Below are positions 27,401 to 43,992 of a DNA stretch of 64,000 nt, piece after piece. Below the pieces are notes generated by a model that worked only from the letters and a program-made list of their open reading frames with translations, was not told the origin of the DNA and ran no database searches. Location: assembly GCA_963930645.1 (NCBI GenBank), contig OZ005656.1:273370195-273434194 (forward strand). The letters are read 5' to 3'. Position 1 is the first letter of the stretch; every line of letters starts with the position of its first letter. Made by a program: the position numbers and the translations under genes. This DNA is from Salticus scenicus (Eukaryota > Arthropoda > Arachnida > Araneae > Salticidae).

Positions 27401-30400
27401 ACACAGCAAATGCATTTAGTTAATGAATACCAGATATCTATTTCAAATTTTAATAATTAATAATTTTTATATTTTTGTAATTTACACAGCAGATGCATTA
27501 TATAAAAATATTTTTTCTTTATATCCTTATTCACTTTTTATTTCATTTGAATTCGAATGCATAAAAATTTTATTATTTTCATAAGAGATATGTAGTATTT
27601 CATTTTATTTCATTATTCCATTCATTTATTTCATGAATACCAGATATCTATTTCAAATTTTAATAATAATTTATTTATATAGTTTTGTATTTTACACAGC
27701 AAATGCATCTTATATAAATACTTTTTAATTTATATCCACATTCACTTTTTATTTCATTTGAAATCTAATGCAAAAAACTTTTATTATTTTCATAAGGGAT
27801 ACGTAGTATTTAATTTTATTTCATTATTCCATTCATTTATTTCATGAATACCAGATATCTATTTCAAATTTTAATAACAATTTATTTCTATATTTTTGTA
27901 TTTTACACAGCAAATGCTTTTATATGAATTTTTTTACGTTATATCCACTTTCACTTTTTATTTCATTTGATATCTAATGCATAAAACTTTTATTATTTTC
28001 AGAAGGGATATGTAGTATTTCATTTTATTTCGTTATTCTATTCATTTATTTAATAAATACCAGATATCTATTCAAATTTAAAAAAAAAATTAATTTTATA
28101 TTTTTATAATTTACACAGAAAATGAATTTTAAATGAATATTTTTTACTTTATATCCACATTCATTTTTCACTTCATTTGAAATCTAATACATAAAACTTT
28201 TATTATTTTCATAAACAAAATGTAGTATTTCATTTTATTTTATTATTCCAGTCATTTATTTATTAAATACCAGATATCTGTTTCAAATTTTAATAATAAT
28301 TTATTTTTATATTTTTGTAATTTATACAGCAAATGCTATTTATAAGAATATTTTTTACTTCATACCCGCATTCACTTTTTACTTCATTTGAAACCTAATA
28401 CATAAAACTTTTATTATTTTCATAAACAATATGTAGCATTTCATTTAATTTAATTACTCCATTCTTTTATTTCATGAATACCAGATATCTATTTCAAATT
28501 TTAATAATAATTTATTTTTATATTTTTATAATTTACACAGCAAATGCATTTTTTATGCATATTTTTTACTTTATATCCACATTTACTTTTTATTTCATTT
28601 GTATTCTAATACATAAAACTTTTATTGTTTTCAAAAATAAATTGTAGCATTTCATTTTATTTCATAATTCCAGTCATTTATTTAATGAATTCAAGATATC
28701 TATTTCAAATTTTAATAATAATTTATTTTTATATATTTGTAATTTACACAACAAATGCAATTTATATGAATATCTTTACTTTATATCCACATTCACTTTC
28801 TATTTCATTTGAAATCTAATGCATAAAACTTTTATTATTTTCATAAGGGTTACGTAGTATTTTATTTTATTTCATTATTTCATTCATTTATTTAATAAAT
28901 ACCAGATATCTATTTCAAATTTTAATAACAATTTATTTTTATATTTTTGTATTTTACACAGAAAATGCATTTTATATGAATATTTTTTACTTTATATCCA
29001 CATTCACTTTTTATTTCATTTGAAATTTAAAGCATAAAACTTTTATTATTTTCATAAGGGATACGTAGTATTTCATTTTATTTCATTATTCCATTCATTT
29101 ATTTCATGAATACCAGATATCTATTTCAAATTTTAATAATAATTTATTTTTATATTTTTGTTTTTTACACAGCAAATGCATTTTATATGAATATTTTTTA
29201 CTTTATATCCACATTCACTTTTTATTTCATTTGAAATCTAATGCCTCAAACTCTTATTATTTCCTATGGGATATGTGGTATTTCATTTTATTTTATTATT
29301 CCATTCATTTTTTTCATGAATACCAGATATCTATTACAAATTTAAAAAATATTTTTTTTTATACTTTTATAATTTACACAGCAAATGAATTTTAAATGAA
29401 TATATTTTTACTGTATATCCACATTCACTTTTTACTTCATTTGAAATCTAATACGTAAAACTTTTATTATTATCATAAACAATATGTAGCATTTCATTTT
29501 ATTTCATTTTTCCAGTCTTTTATTTAATGAATACCTGATATATAATTCGAATTACTACTAATCTACTTTTATACCTTTATAATTTACACAGCAAATGAAT
29601 TTTAAATGAATATATTTTTACTTCATATCCACATTCACATTTTACTTCAATTGAAATCTAATACATAAAACTTTTATTATTTTTATAAACAATATGTAGC
29701 ATTTCATTTTATTTCATTATTCCAGTCATTTATTTAATGAATACCAGATATCTATTTCAAATTTTAATAATAAATTATTTTTAAATTTTTGTAATTTATA
29801 CAACAAATGCATTTTTAAGAATATTTTTTACTTCATATCCACATTCACTTTTTACTTCATTTGAAATCTAATAAATAAAACTTTTAATATTTTCATAAAC
29901 AATATGTAGCATTTCATTTTATTTCATTATTCCATTGATTTAGTTAATGAATACCAGATATCTATTTCATATTTTAATAATTAATAATTTTTATATTTTT
30001 GTAATTTACACAGCAAATGCATTTAGTTAATGAATACCAGATATCTATTTCAAATTTTAATAATTAATAATTTTTATATTTTTGTAATTTACACAGCAGA
30101 TGCATTATATAAAAATATTTTTTCTTTATATCCTTATTCACTTTTTATTTCATTTGAATTCGAATGCATAAAAATTTTATTATTTTCATAAGAGATATGT
30201 AGTATTTCATTTTATTTCATTATTCCATTCATTTATTTAATAAATACCAGATATCTATTTCAAATTTTAATAACAATTTATTTTTGTATGTTTGTATTTT
30301 ACACACAAAATGCATTTATATGAATATTTTTTACTTTATATCCACATTCACTTTTTATTTCATTTGAAATCTAAAGCATAAATCTTTTATTATTTTCATA

Positions 30401-31670
30401 AACAATATGTAGCATTTCATTTTATTTCATTATTCCAGTCATTTATTTAATGAATACCAGATATCTGTTTCAAATTTTAATAATATATATATATTTTTTA
30501 TATTTTTGTAATTTATACAGCAAATGCATTTATACGAATTTTTTTACGTTATATCCACTTTCACTTTTTATTTCATTTGATATCTAATGCATAAAACTTT
30601 TATTATTTTCAGAAGGGATATGAAGTATTTCATTTTATTTCATTATTCTATTCTTTTATTTCATAAATACCAGATATCTATTTCAAATTTAAAAAGAAAT
30701 TTAATTTTAGATTTTTATAATTTACACAGCAAATGAATTTTAAATGAATATTTTGTACTTTATATCCACATTCATTTTCACTTCATTTGAAATCTAATAC
30801 ATAAAACTTTTTTTTTTCATAAACAAAATGTAGTATTTTATTTTATTTTATTATTCCAGTCATTTATTTATTGAATACCAGATATCTGTTTCAAATTTTA
30901 ATAATAATTTATTTTTATATTTTTGTATTTTACACAGCAAATGCATGTTATATGAATAGTTTTTACTTTATATCCACATTCACTTTTTATTTCATTTGAA
31001 TTGTAATGCAGAAAACTTTTATTATTTTCATAAGGAATACGTAGTATTTCATTTTATTTCATTATTCCATTCATTTATTTTATGAATACCAGATATCTAT
31101 TTCAAACTTTAATAATAATTTATTTTTATATTTTTGTAATTTATACAGGATATTTTTGTAATTTATGCATTTTATAAGAATATTTTTTACTTCCTATCCA
31201 CATTCACTTTTTACTTCATTTGAAATCTAATAAATAAAACTTTTAATATTTTCATAAACAATATGTAGCATTTCATTTTATTTCATTATTCCATTCATTT
31301 AGTTAATGAATACCAGATATCTATTTCAAATTTTAATAATTAATAATTTTTATATTTTTGTAATTTACACAGCAAAATTATAAAAATATTTTTTACTTTA
31401 TATCCACATTCACTTTTCATTTCATTTGAAATCGAATGCATAAAACTTTTATTATTTTCATAAGGGATATGTACTATTTCATTTTATATCATTATTCCAT
31501 TCATTTATTTAATGAATACCAGATATCTATTTCAAAAATTCAAAATAATTTATTTTTATATTTTAATAATTTACGCAGCAAATGTATTTTAAATGAATAT
31601 TTTTTTACTTTATATCCACATTCACTTTTTACTTCATTTGAATCTAATACATAAAACTTTTATTATTTTC

Positions 31671-31699
<29 letters not shown>
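31671..31699 (+). repeat. Poly-A tract, 29 bp, in HOR copy B
   Basis: Counterpart of the tract at 10,383, same length. Confidence 0.92.
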
Positions 31700-31702
<3 letters not shown>

Positions 31703-34700
31703 GTATTTCATTTTATTTCATTATTCCAGTCATTTATTTAATGGATTCCAGATATCCATTTCAAATTTTAATAATAATTTATTTTTATATATTTGTAATT
31801 TACACAGCAAATGCAATTTATATGAATATCTTTACTTTATATCCACATTAACTTTTTATTTCATTTGAAATCTAATGCATAAAACTTTTAATTTTTTCAT
31901 AAGTGTTACGTAGTATTTTATTTTATTACATTATTCCATTCATTTATTTAATAAATACCAGATATCTATTTCAAATTTTAATAACATTTTATTTTTACAT
32001 TTTTGTATTTTACACACAAAATGCATTTTATATGAATATTTTTTACTTTATATCCACATTCACTTTTTATTTCATTTGAAATCTAAAGCATAAAACTTTT
32101 ATTATTTTCATAAGGGATACGTAGTATTTCATGTTATTTCATTATTCCATTCATTTATTTCATGAATACCAGATATCTATTTCAAATTTTAATAATAATT
32201 TATTTTTATATTTTTGTATTTTACACAGCAAATGCATTTTATATGAATATTTTTTACTTTATATCCACATTCACTTTTTATCTCATTTGAAATCTAAAGC
32301 ATAAAACTTTTATTATTTTCATAAGGGATACGTAGTATTTCATTTTATTTCATTATTCCATTCATTTATTTCATGAATACCAGATATCTATTTCAAATTT
32401 TAATAATAATTTATTTTTATATTTTTGTTTTTTACACAGCAAATGCATTTTATATGAATATTTTTTACTTTATATCCACATTCACTTTTTATTTCATTTG
32501 AAATCTAATGCATCAAACTTTTATTATTTTCATATGGGATATGTGGTATTTCTTTTATCTCATTATTCCATTCATTTATTTCATGAATACCAGATATCTT
32601 TTTCAAATTTAAAAAATATTTTTTTTTATACTTTTATAATTTACACAGCAAATGAATTGTCAATGAATATATTTTTACTGTATATCCACATTCACTTTTT
32701 ACTTCATTTGAATCTAATACATAAAACTTTTATTATTATCATAAACAATATGTAGCATTTCATTTTATTTCATTATTCCATTCATTTAGATAATGAATAC
32801 CAGATATCTATTTTAAATTTTAATAATTAATAATTATTATATTTTTGTAATTTATACAGCAAATGCATTTTATAAGAATATTTTTTACTTCATATCCACA
32901 TTCACTTTTTACTTCATTTGAAATCTAATACATGAACCTTTTATTATTTTCATAAACAATATGTAACATTTCATTTTATTTCATTATTCCAGTCATTTAT
33001 TTAATGAATACCAGATATCTATTTCAAATTTTAATAATAATTTATTTTTATATTTTTGTATTTATACAGCAAATGCATTTTATAAGAATATTTTTTACTT
33101 CATATCCACATTCACTTTTTACTTCATTTGGAATCTAATAAATAAAACTTTTAATATTTTCATAAACAATATGTAGCATTTCATTTTATTTCATTATTCC
33201 ATTCATTTAGATAATGAATACCAGATATCTATTTCAAATTTTAATAATTAATAATTTTTATATTTTTGTAATTTACACAGCAAATGCATTATATAAAAAT
33301 ATTTTTTACTTTATATCCACATTCACTTTTTATTTCATTTGAAATCGAATGCATAAAACTTTTATTATTTTCATAAGCGATATGTAGTATTTCATTTTAT
33401 TTCATTATTCCATTCATTTATTTCATGAATACCAGATATCTATTTCAAATTTTAACAATAATTTATTTATATATTTTTGTATTTTACACAGCAAATGCAT
33501 GTTATATGAATATTTTTTACTTTATATCCACATTCACTTTTTATTTCATTTGAAATCTAATGCAGACAACTTTTATTATTTTCATAAGGGATACGTAGTA
33601 TTTAATTATATTTCATTATTCCATTCCTTTATTTCATGAATACCAGATATCTATTTCTAATTTTAATAACAATTTATTTTTATATTTTTGTATTTTTCAC
33701 AGCAAATGCATCTATATGAATTTTTTTACGTTATATCCACTTTCACTTTTTATTTCATTTGATATCTAATGCATAAAACTTTTATTATTTTCAGAAGGTA
33801 TATGTAGTATTTCATTTCATTTCATTATTCCTTTCATTTATTTAATGAATACCAGATATCTATTTCAAATTTATAAAATATTTCATTTTTATTTTTTTAT
33901 AATTTACACAGCAAATGAATTTTAAATGAATATTTTATACTTTATATCCACATTCACTTTTTATTTCATTTGAAATCTAAAGCATAAAAATTTTATTATT
34001 TTCATAAGAGATATGTAGTATTTCATTTTATTTCATTATTCCATTCATTTATTTCATGAATACCAGATATCTATTTCAAATTTTAATAATAATTTATTTA
34101 TATAGTTTTGTATTTTACACAGCAAATGCATCTTATATGAATACTTTTTAATTTATATCCACATTCACTTTTTATTTCATTTGAAATCTAATGCAGAAAA
34201 CTTTTATTATTTTCATAAGGGATACGTAGTATTTAATTTTATTTCATTATTCCATTCATTTATTTCATGAATACCAGATATCTATTTCAAATTTTAATAA
34301 CAATTTATTTTTATATTTTTGTATTTTACACAGCAAATGCATTTATATGAATTTTTTTACGTTATATCCACTTTCACTTTTTATTTCATTTGAAATCTAA
34401 TGCATAAAACTTTTATTATTTTCAGAAGGGATATGTAGTATTTCATTTTATTTCGTTATTCTATTCATTTATTTAATAAATACCAGATATCTATTCAAAT
34501 TTAAAAAAAAATTAATTTTATATTTTTATAATTTACACAGAAAATGCATTTTTTATGAATATTTTTTACTTTATATCCACATTCACTTTTTATTTCATTT
34601 GTATTCTAATGCATAAAACTTTTATTATTTTCATAAGGAACACGTAGTATTTCATTTTATTTCATTATTCCATTCATTTATTTTATGAATGCCAGATATC

Positions 34701-37700
34701 TATTTCAAACTTTAATAATAATTTATTTTTATATTTTTGTAATTTATACAGGATATATTTGTAATTTATACATTTTATAAGAATATTTTTTACTTCCTAT
34801 CCACATTCACTTTTTACTTCATCTGAAATCTAATACATAAAACTTTTATTATTTTCATAAACAAATTGTAGCATTTCATTTTATTTCATAATTTCAGTCA
34901 TTTATTTAATGAATTCAAGATATCTATTTCAAATTTTAATAATAATTTATTTTTATATATTTGTAATTTACACAACAAATGCAATTTATATGAATATCTT
35001 TACTTTATATCCACATTCACTTTCTATTTCATTTGAAATCTAATGCATAAAACGTTTATTATTTTCATAAGGGTTACGTAGTATTTTATTTTATTTCATT
35101 ATTCCATTCATTTATTTAATAAATACCAGATATCTATTTCAAATTTTAATATCAATTTATTTTTATATTTTTGTTATTTACACAGAAAATGCATTTTATA
35201 TGAATATTTTTTACTTTATATCCACATTCACTTTTTATTTCATTTGAAATCTAAAGCATAAAACTTTTATTATTTTCATAAGGGATACGTAGTATTTCAT
35301 TTTATTTCATTATTCCATTCATTTATTTCATGAATACCAGATATCTATTTCAAATTTTAATAATAATTTATTTTTATATTTTTGTTTTTTACACAGCAAA
35401 TGCATTTTATATGAATATTTTATACTTTATATCCACATTCACTTTTTATTTCATTTGAAATCTAATGCCTCAAACTCTTATTATATTCATATGGGATATG
35501 TGGTATTTCATTTTATTTTATTATTCCATTCATTTATTTCATGAATACCAGATATCTATTTCAAATTTAAAAAATATTTTTTTTTATACTTTTATAATTT
35601 ACACAGCAAATGAATTTTAAATGAATATATTTTTACTGTATATCCACATTCACTTTTTACTTCATTTGAAATCTAATACGTAAAACTTTTATTATTATCA
35701 TTAACAATATGTAGCATTTCATTTTATTTCATTTTTCCAGTCTTTTATTTAATGAATACCTGATATATAATTCGAATTACTACTAATCTACTTTTATATT
35801 TTTGTAATTTATACAGCAAATGCATTTTATAAGAATATTTTTTACTTCATATCCACATTCACTTTTTACTTCAATTGAAATCTAATACATAAAACTTTTA
35901 TTATTTTCATAAACAATATGTAGCATTTCATTTTATTTCATTATTCCAGTCATTTATTTAATGAATACCAGATATGTATTTCAAATTTTAATAATAAATT
36001 ATTTTTAAATTTTTGTAATTTATACAACAAATGCATTTTATAAGAATATTTTTTACTTCATATCCACATTCACTTTTTACTTCATTTGAAATCTAATAAA
36101 TAAAACTTTTAATATTTTCATAAACAATATGTAGCATTTCATTTTATTTCATTATTCCATTCATTTAGTTAATGAATACACGATATCTATTTCAAATTTT
36201 AATAATTAATAATTTTTATATTTTTCTAATTTACACTCCAAATGCATTTAGTTAACGAATACCAGATACCTATTTCAAAATTTAATAATTAATAATTTTT
36301 ATATGTTTGTAATTTGCACGCAAAATTATAAAAATATTTTTTACGTTATATCCACTTTCACTTTTTATTTCATTTGAAATCTAATGCATAAAACTTTTAT
36401 TATTTTCATAAGGGATACGTAGTATTTTATTTTATTTCATTATTCCATTCATTTATTTAATAAATACCAGATATCTATTTCAAATTTTAATAATAATTTA
36501 TTTTTGTATTTTTGTATTTTACACAGCAAATGCATTTTATAAGAATATTTTTTACTTCATATCCACATTCACTTTTTACTTCATTTGAAATCTAATACAT
36601 AAAACTTTTATTATTTTCATAAACAATATGTAGCATTTCATTTTATTTCATTATTCCAGTCATTTATTTAATGAATACCAGATATCTGTTTCAAATTTTA
36701 ATAATATATATATATTTTTTATATTTTTGTAATTTTTACAGCAAATGCATTTTATAAGAATATTTTTTACTTTATTTGAAATCTAATAAATAAAACTTTT
36801 AATATTTTCATAAACAATATGTAGCATTTCATTTTATTTCATTATTCCATTGATTTAGTTAATGAATACCAGATATCTATTTCAAATTTTAATAATTAAT
36901 AATTTTTATATTTTTGTAATTTACACAGCAAATGCATTTAGTTAATGAATACAAGACACCTATTTCAAATTTTAATAATTAATAATTTTTATATTTTTGT
37001 AATTTACACAGCAGATGCATTATATAAAAATATTTTTTACTTTATATCCACATTCACTTTTTATTTCATTTGAATTCGAATTCATAAAACTTTTATTATT
37101 TTCATAAGGGATATGTAGTATTTCAATTTATTTCATTATTCCATTCATTTATTTCATGAATACCAGATATCTATTTCAAATTTTAATAATAATTTATTTA
37201 TATAGTTTTGTATTTTCAATGCAAATGCATCTTATATGAATACTTTTTACTATATATTCACATTCACTTGTTATTTCATTTGAAATATAATGCAGAAAAC
37301 TTTTATTATTTTCATAAGGGATACGTAGTATTTAATTTTATTTCATTATTCCATTCATTTATTTCATGAATACCAGATATCTATTTCAAATTTTAATAAC
37401 AATTTATTTTTTTTTATTTTTGTATTTTACACAGCAAATGCATTTATATGAATTTTTTTACGTTATATACACTTTCATTTTTTTTTCATTTGATATCTAA
37501 TGCATAAAACTTTTATTATTTTCAGAAGGGATATGAAGTATTTCATTTTATTTCATTATTCTATTCTTTTATTTAATAAATACCAGATATCTATTTCAAA
37601 TTTAAAAAGAAATTTAATTTTAGATTTTTATAATTTACACAGCAAATGAATTTTAAATGAATATTTTGTACTTTATATCCACATTCATTTTTCACTTCAT

Positions 37701-39654
37701 TTGAAATCTAATACATAAAACTTTTATTATTTTCATAAACAAAATGTAGTATTTCATTTTATTTTATTATTCCAGTCATTTATTTATTGAATACCAGATA
37801 TCTGTTTCAAATTTTAATAATAATTTATTTTTATATTTTTGTAATTTATACAGCAAATTCTATTTATAAGAATATTTTTTACTTCATACCCGCATTTACT
37901 TTTTACTTCATTTGAAACCTAATACATAAAACTTTTATTATTTTCATAAACAATATGTAGCATTTCATTTAATTTCATTATTCCATTCTTTTATTTTATG
38001 AATACCAGATATCTATTTCAAATTTTAATAATAATTTATTTTTATATTTTTGTATTTTACACAGCAAATGCATGTTATATGAATAGTTTTTACTTTATAT
38101 CCACATTCACTTTTTATTTCATTTGAATTGTAATACAGAAAACTTTTATTATTTTCAGAAGGGATATGTAGTATTTCATTTCATTTCATTATTCCTTTCA
38201 TTTATTTAATAAATACCAGATATCTATTCAAATTAAAAAAAAAAAATAATTTTATATTTTTATAATTTACACAGAAAATGAATTTTAAATGAATATTTTT
38301 TACTTTATATAAACATTCACTTTTTATTTCATTTGAAATCTAATGCATAAAACATTTATTATATTCATAATGGATATGTAATATTTCATTTTATTTCATT
38401 ATTTCATTCATTTATTTAATGAGTACCAGTTATCTGTTTCAAATTTTAATAATAATTTATTTTTATATTTTTGTAATTTATACAGCAAATGCTATTTATA
38501 AGAATATTTTTTACTTCAAACCCGCATTCACTTTTTACTTCATTTGAAACCTAATACATAAAACTTTTATTATTTTCATAAACAATATGTAGCATTTCAT
38601 TTAATTTCATTATTCCATTCTTTTATTTCATGAATACCAGATATATATTTCAAATTTTAATAATAATTTATTTTTATATTTTTATAACTTACACAGCAAA
38701 TGCATTTTTTATGAATATTTTTTACTTTATATCCACATTCACTTTTTATTTCATTTGTATTCTAATGCATAAAACTTTTATTATTTTCATAAGGAACACG
38801 TAGTATTTCATTTTATTTCATTATTCCATTCATTTATTTTATGAATGCCAGATATCTATTTCAAACTTTAATAATAATTTATTTTTATATTTTTGTAATT
38901 TATACAGGATATTTTTGTAATTTATACATTTTATAAGAATATTTTTTACTTCCTATCCACATTCACTTTTTACTTCATCTGAAATCTAATACATAAAACT
39001 TTTATTATTTTCATAAACAAATTGTAGCATTTCATTTTATTTCATAATTTCAGTCATTTATTTAATGAATTCAAGATATCTATTTCAAATTTTAATAACA
39101 ATTTATTTTTATATTTTTGTATTTTACACAGAAAATGCATTTTATATGAATATTTTATACTTTATATCCACATTCACTTTTTATTTCATTTGAAATCTAA
39201 TGCCTCAAACTCTTATTATTTTCATATGGGATATGTGGTATTTCATTTTATTTTATTATTCCATAATGTATTTTAAATGAATATTTTTTACTTTATTTCC
39301 ACATTCACTTTATATTTCATTTAAAATCTAAAGCATAAAACTTTTATTATTTTCATAAGGGATACGTAGTATTTCATTTTATTTCATTATTCCAGTCATT
39401 TATTTCATGAATAACAGATATCTATTTCAAATTTTAATAATAATTTATTTTTATATTTTTGTATTTTACACAGCAAATGCATTTTATAAGAATATTTTTT
39501 ACTTCATATCCACATTCACTTTTTACTTCATTTGAAATCTAATACATAAAACTTTTATTATTTTCATAAACAATATGTAGCATTTCATTTTATTTCATTA
39601 TTCCAGTCACTTATTTAATGAATACCAGATATCTGTTTCAAATTTTAATAATAA

Positions 39655-39677
39655 TTTTTTTTTTTTTTTTTTTTTTT
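39655..39677 (+). repeat. Poly-T tract, 23 bp, in HOR copy B
   Basis: Counterpart of the 26-T tract at 18,366, three bases shorter. Confidence 0.92.
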
Positions 39678-42600
39678 GTAATTTATACAGCAAATGCATT
39701 TTATAAGAATATTTTTTACTTCATATCCACATTCACTTTTTACTTCATTTGAAATCTAATAAATAAAACTTTTAATATTTTCATAAACAATATGTAGCAT
39801 TTCATTTTATTTCATTATTCCATTGATTTAGTTAATGAATACCAGATATCTATTTCAAATTTTAATAATTAATAATTTTTATATTTTTGTAATTTACACA
39901 GCAAATGCAATTAGTTAATGAATAACAGATATCTATTTCAAATTTTAATAATTAATAATTTTTATATTTTTGTAATTTACACAGCAGATGCATTATATAA
40001 AAATATTTTTTCTTTATATCCTTATTAACTTTTTATTTCATTTGAATTGGAATGCATAAAACTTTTATTATTTTCATAAGAGATATGTAGTATTTCATTT
40101 TATTTCATTATTCCATTCATTTATTTCATGAATACCAGATATCTATTTCAAATTTTAATAATAATTTATTTATATAGTTTTGTATTTTACACAGCAAATG
40201 CATCTTATATGAATACTTTTTAATTTATATCCACATTCACTTTTTATTTCATTTGAAATCTAATGCAGAAAACATTTATTATTTTCATAAGGGATACGTA
40301 GTATTTATTTTATTTCATTATTCCATTCATTTATTTCATGAATACCAGATATCTATTTCAAATTTTAATAACAATTTATTTTTATATTTTTGTATTTTAC
40401 ACAGCAAATGCATTTATATAAGTTTTTTTACGTTATATCCACTTTCACTTTTTATTTCATTTGATATCTAATGCATAAAACTTTTATTATTTTCAGAAGG
40501 AATATGTAGTATTTCATTTTATTTCATTATTCTATTCATTTATTTAATAAATACCAGATATCTATTTCAAATTTAAAAAAAAAAAATTAATTTTATATTT
40601 TTATAATTTACACAGCAAATGAATTTTAAAGGAATATTTTTTACTTTATATCCACATTCCTTTTTCTCTTCATTTGAAATCTAATACATAAAACTTTTAT
40701 TATTTTCATAAACAAAATGTAGTATTTCATTTTATTTTATTATTCCAGTCATTTATTTATTAAATACCAGATATCTGTTTCAAATTTTAATAATAATTTA
40801 TTTTTATATTTTTGTAATTTATACAGCAAATGCTATTTATAAGAATATTTTTTACTTCATACCCGCATTCACTTTTTACTTCATTTGAAACCTAATACAT
40901 AAAACTTTTATTATTTTCATAAACAATATGTAGCATTTCATTTAATTTCATTATTCCATTCTTTTATTTCATGAATACCAGATATCTATTTCAAATTTTA
41001 ATAATAATTTATTTATATATTTTTGTATTTTACACAGCAAATGCATGTTATATGAATACTTTTAACTGTATATCCACATTCACTTTTTATTTCATTTGTA
41101 TTGCAATGCAGAAAACTTATATTATTTTCATAAGGGATACTGAGTATTTAATTTTATTTCATTAATTAATTCATTTTTTTAATGAATACCAAATATCTCT
41201 TTCAAATTTATAAAGTATTTTATTTTTATATTTTTATAATTTACACAGCAAATGCATTTTTTATGAATATTTTTTACTTTATATCCACATTCACTTTTTA
41301 TTTCATTTGTTTTCTAATGCATAAAACTTTTATTATTTTCATAAGGAATACGTAGTATTTCATTTTATTTCATTATTCCATTCATTTATTTTATGAATAC
41401 CATATATCTATTTCAAAAATTAATAATAATTTATTTTTATATTTTTTAATTTATACAGGATATTTTTGTAATTTATACGTTTTATAAGAATATTTTTTAC
41501 TTCCTATCCACATTCACTTTTTACTTCATCTGAAATCTAATACATAAAACTTTTATTATTTTCATAAACAAATTGTAGCATTTCATTTTATTTCATTATT
41601 CCATTCTTTTATTTTATGAATACCAGATATCAGTTTCAAATTTTAATAATAATTTATTTTTATATTTTTGTAATTTATACAGTAAATGCATTTTACAAAA
41701 ATATTTTTTACTTCATATCCACATTAACTTTTTATTTCATTTGAAATCTAATGCATTTTTTATTATTTTCATAAGGAATACGTAGTATTTCATTTTATTT
41801 CATTATTCCATTCAATTATTTTATGAATACCAGATATCTATTTCAAACTTTAATAATAATTTATTTTTATATTTTTGTATTTTACGCAGCAAATGCATTT
41901 TATATTAATATTTTTTATTTTATATCCACATTCACTTTTTATTTCATTTGAAATCTAATGCTAAAAACTTTTATTATTTTCATAAGTTATATGTAGTATT
42001 TCATTTTATTTCATTATTCCTTTCATTTATTTAATGAACACCAGATATCTATTTCAAATTTATAAAATATTTTATTTTTATATTTTTATAATTTACACAG
42101 CAAATGAATTTTAAATGAATATTTTATACTTTTTATCCACATTCACTTTTTATTTCATTTGAAATCTAATGCATAAAACATTTATTATTATCATAAACAA
42201 TATGTAGCATTTCATTTTATTTCATTTTTCCAGTCTTTTATTTAATGAATACCAGATATGTATTTCAAATTTTAATAATAAATTATTTTTAAATTTTTGT
42301 AATTTATACAACAAAGCATTTTATAAGAATATTTTTTACTTCATATCCACATTCACTTTTTACTTCATTTGAAATCTAATAAATAAAACTTTTAATATTT
42401 TCATAAACAATATGTAGCATTTCATTTTATTTCATTATTCCATTCATTTAGTTAACGAATACCAGATACCTATTTCAAAATTTAATAATTAATAATTTTT
42501 ATATGTTTGTAATTTGCACGCAAAATTATAAACATATTTTTTACGTTATATCCACTTTCACTTTTTATTTCATTTGAAATCTAATGCATAAAACTTTTAT

Positions 42601-43992
42601 TATTTTCATAAGGGATACGTAGTATTTTATTTTATTTCATTATTCCATTCATTTATTTAATAAATACCAGATATCTATTTCAAATTTTAATAACAATTTA
42701 GTTTTGTATGTTTGTATTTTACACACAAAATGCATTTATATGAATATTTTTTACTTTATATCCACATTCACTTTTTATTTCATTTGAAATCTAAAGCATA
42801 AAACTTTTATTATTTTCATAAACAATATGTAGCATTTCATTTAATTTCATTATTCCATTCTTTTATTTCATGAATACCAGATATCTATTTCAAATTTTAA
42901 TAATAATTTATTTTTATATTTTTATAATTTACACAGCAAATGCATTTTTTATGAATATTTTTTACTTTATATCCACATTCACTTTTTATTTCATTTGTAT
43001 TCTAATGCATAAAACTTTTATTATTTTCATAAGGGATACGTAGTATTTCATTTTATTTCATTATTCCAGTCATTTATTTAATGAATACCAGATATCTGTT
43101 TCAAATTTTAATAATATATATATATTTTTTATATTTTTGTAATTTATACAGCAAATGCATTTTATAAGAATATTTTTTACTTTATTTGAAATCTAATAAA
43201 TAAAACTTTTAATATTTTCATAAACAATATGTAGCATTTCATTTTATTTCATTATTCCATTGATTTAGTTAATGAATACCAGATATCTATTTCAAATTTT
43301 AATAATTAATAATTTTTATATTTTTGTAATTTACACAGCAAATGCATTTAGTTAATGAATACAAGACATCTATTTCAAATTTTAATAATTAATAATTTTT
43401 ATATTTTTGTAATTTACACAGCAGATGCATTATATAAAAATATTTTTTCTTTATATCCTAATTCACTTTTTATTTCATTTGAATTCGAATTCATAAAACT
43501 TTTATTATTTTCATAAGGGATATGTAGTATTTCAATTTATTTCATTATTCCATTCATTTATTTCATGAATACCAGATATCTATTTCAAATTTTAATAATA
43601 ATTTATTTATATAGTTTTGTATTTTACACAGCAAATGCATCTTATATGAATACTTTTTACTATATATTCACATTCACTTGTTATTTCATTTGAAATATAA
43701 TGCAGAAAACTTTTATTATTTTCGTAAGGGATACGTAGTATTTAATTTTATTTCATTATTCCATTCATTTATTTCATGAATACCAGATATCTATTTCAAA
43801 TTTTAATAACAATTTATTTTTTTTTATTTTTGTATTTTACACAGCAAATGCATTTATATGAATTTTTTTACGTTATATCCACTTTCACTTTTTATTTCAT
43901 TTGATATCTAATGCATAAAACTTTTATTATTTTCAGAAGGGATATGAAGTATTTCATTTTATTTCATTATTCTATTCTTTTATTTAATAAAT

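Larger units (their letters stand above)
22707..43992 (+). repeat. Higher-order repeat unit, copy B (about 21.29 kb)
   Basis: Second complete copy, directly following copy A in the same orientation. It repeats copy A monomer by monomer. The differences I found are sparse: a T-to-A change near 35,485 (A: 14,196), TATATCCAC to TATATACAC near 37,468, GCCTAAAAC (about 18,036) to GCATAAAAC (about 39,331), CACTTC (about 19,380) to CTCTTC (about 40,667), C to G at the counterpart of 21,290, and homopolymers one to seven bases different. This implies very recent duplication or strong homogenisation. A collapse or duplication error in assembly is the alternative; the private substitutions in each copy argue mildly against it. 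Confidence 0.93.
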
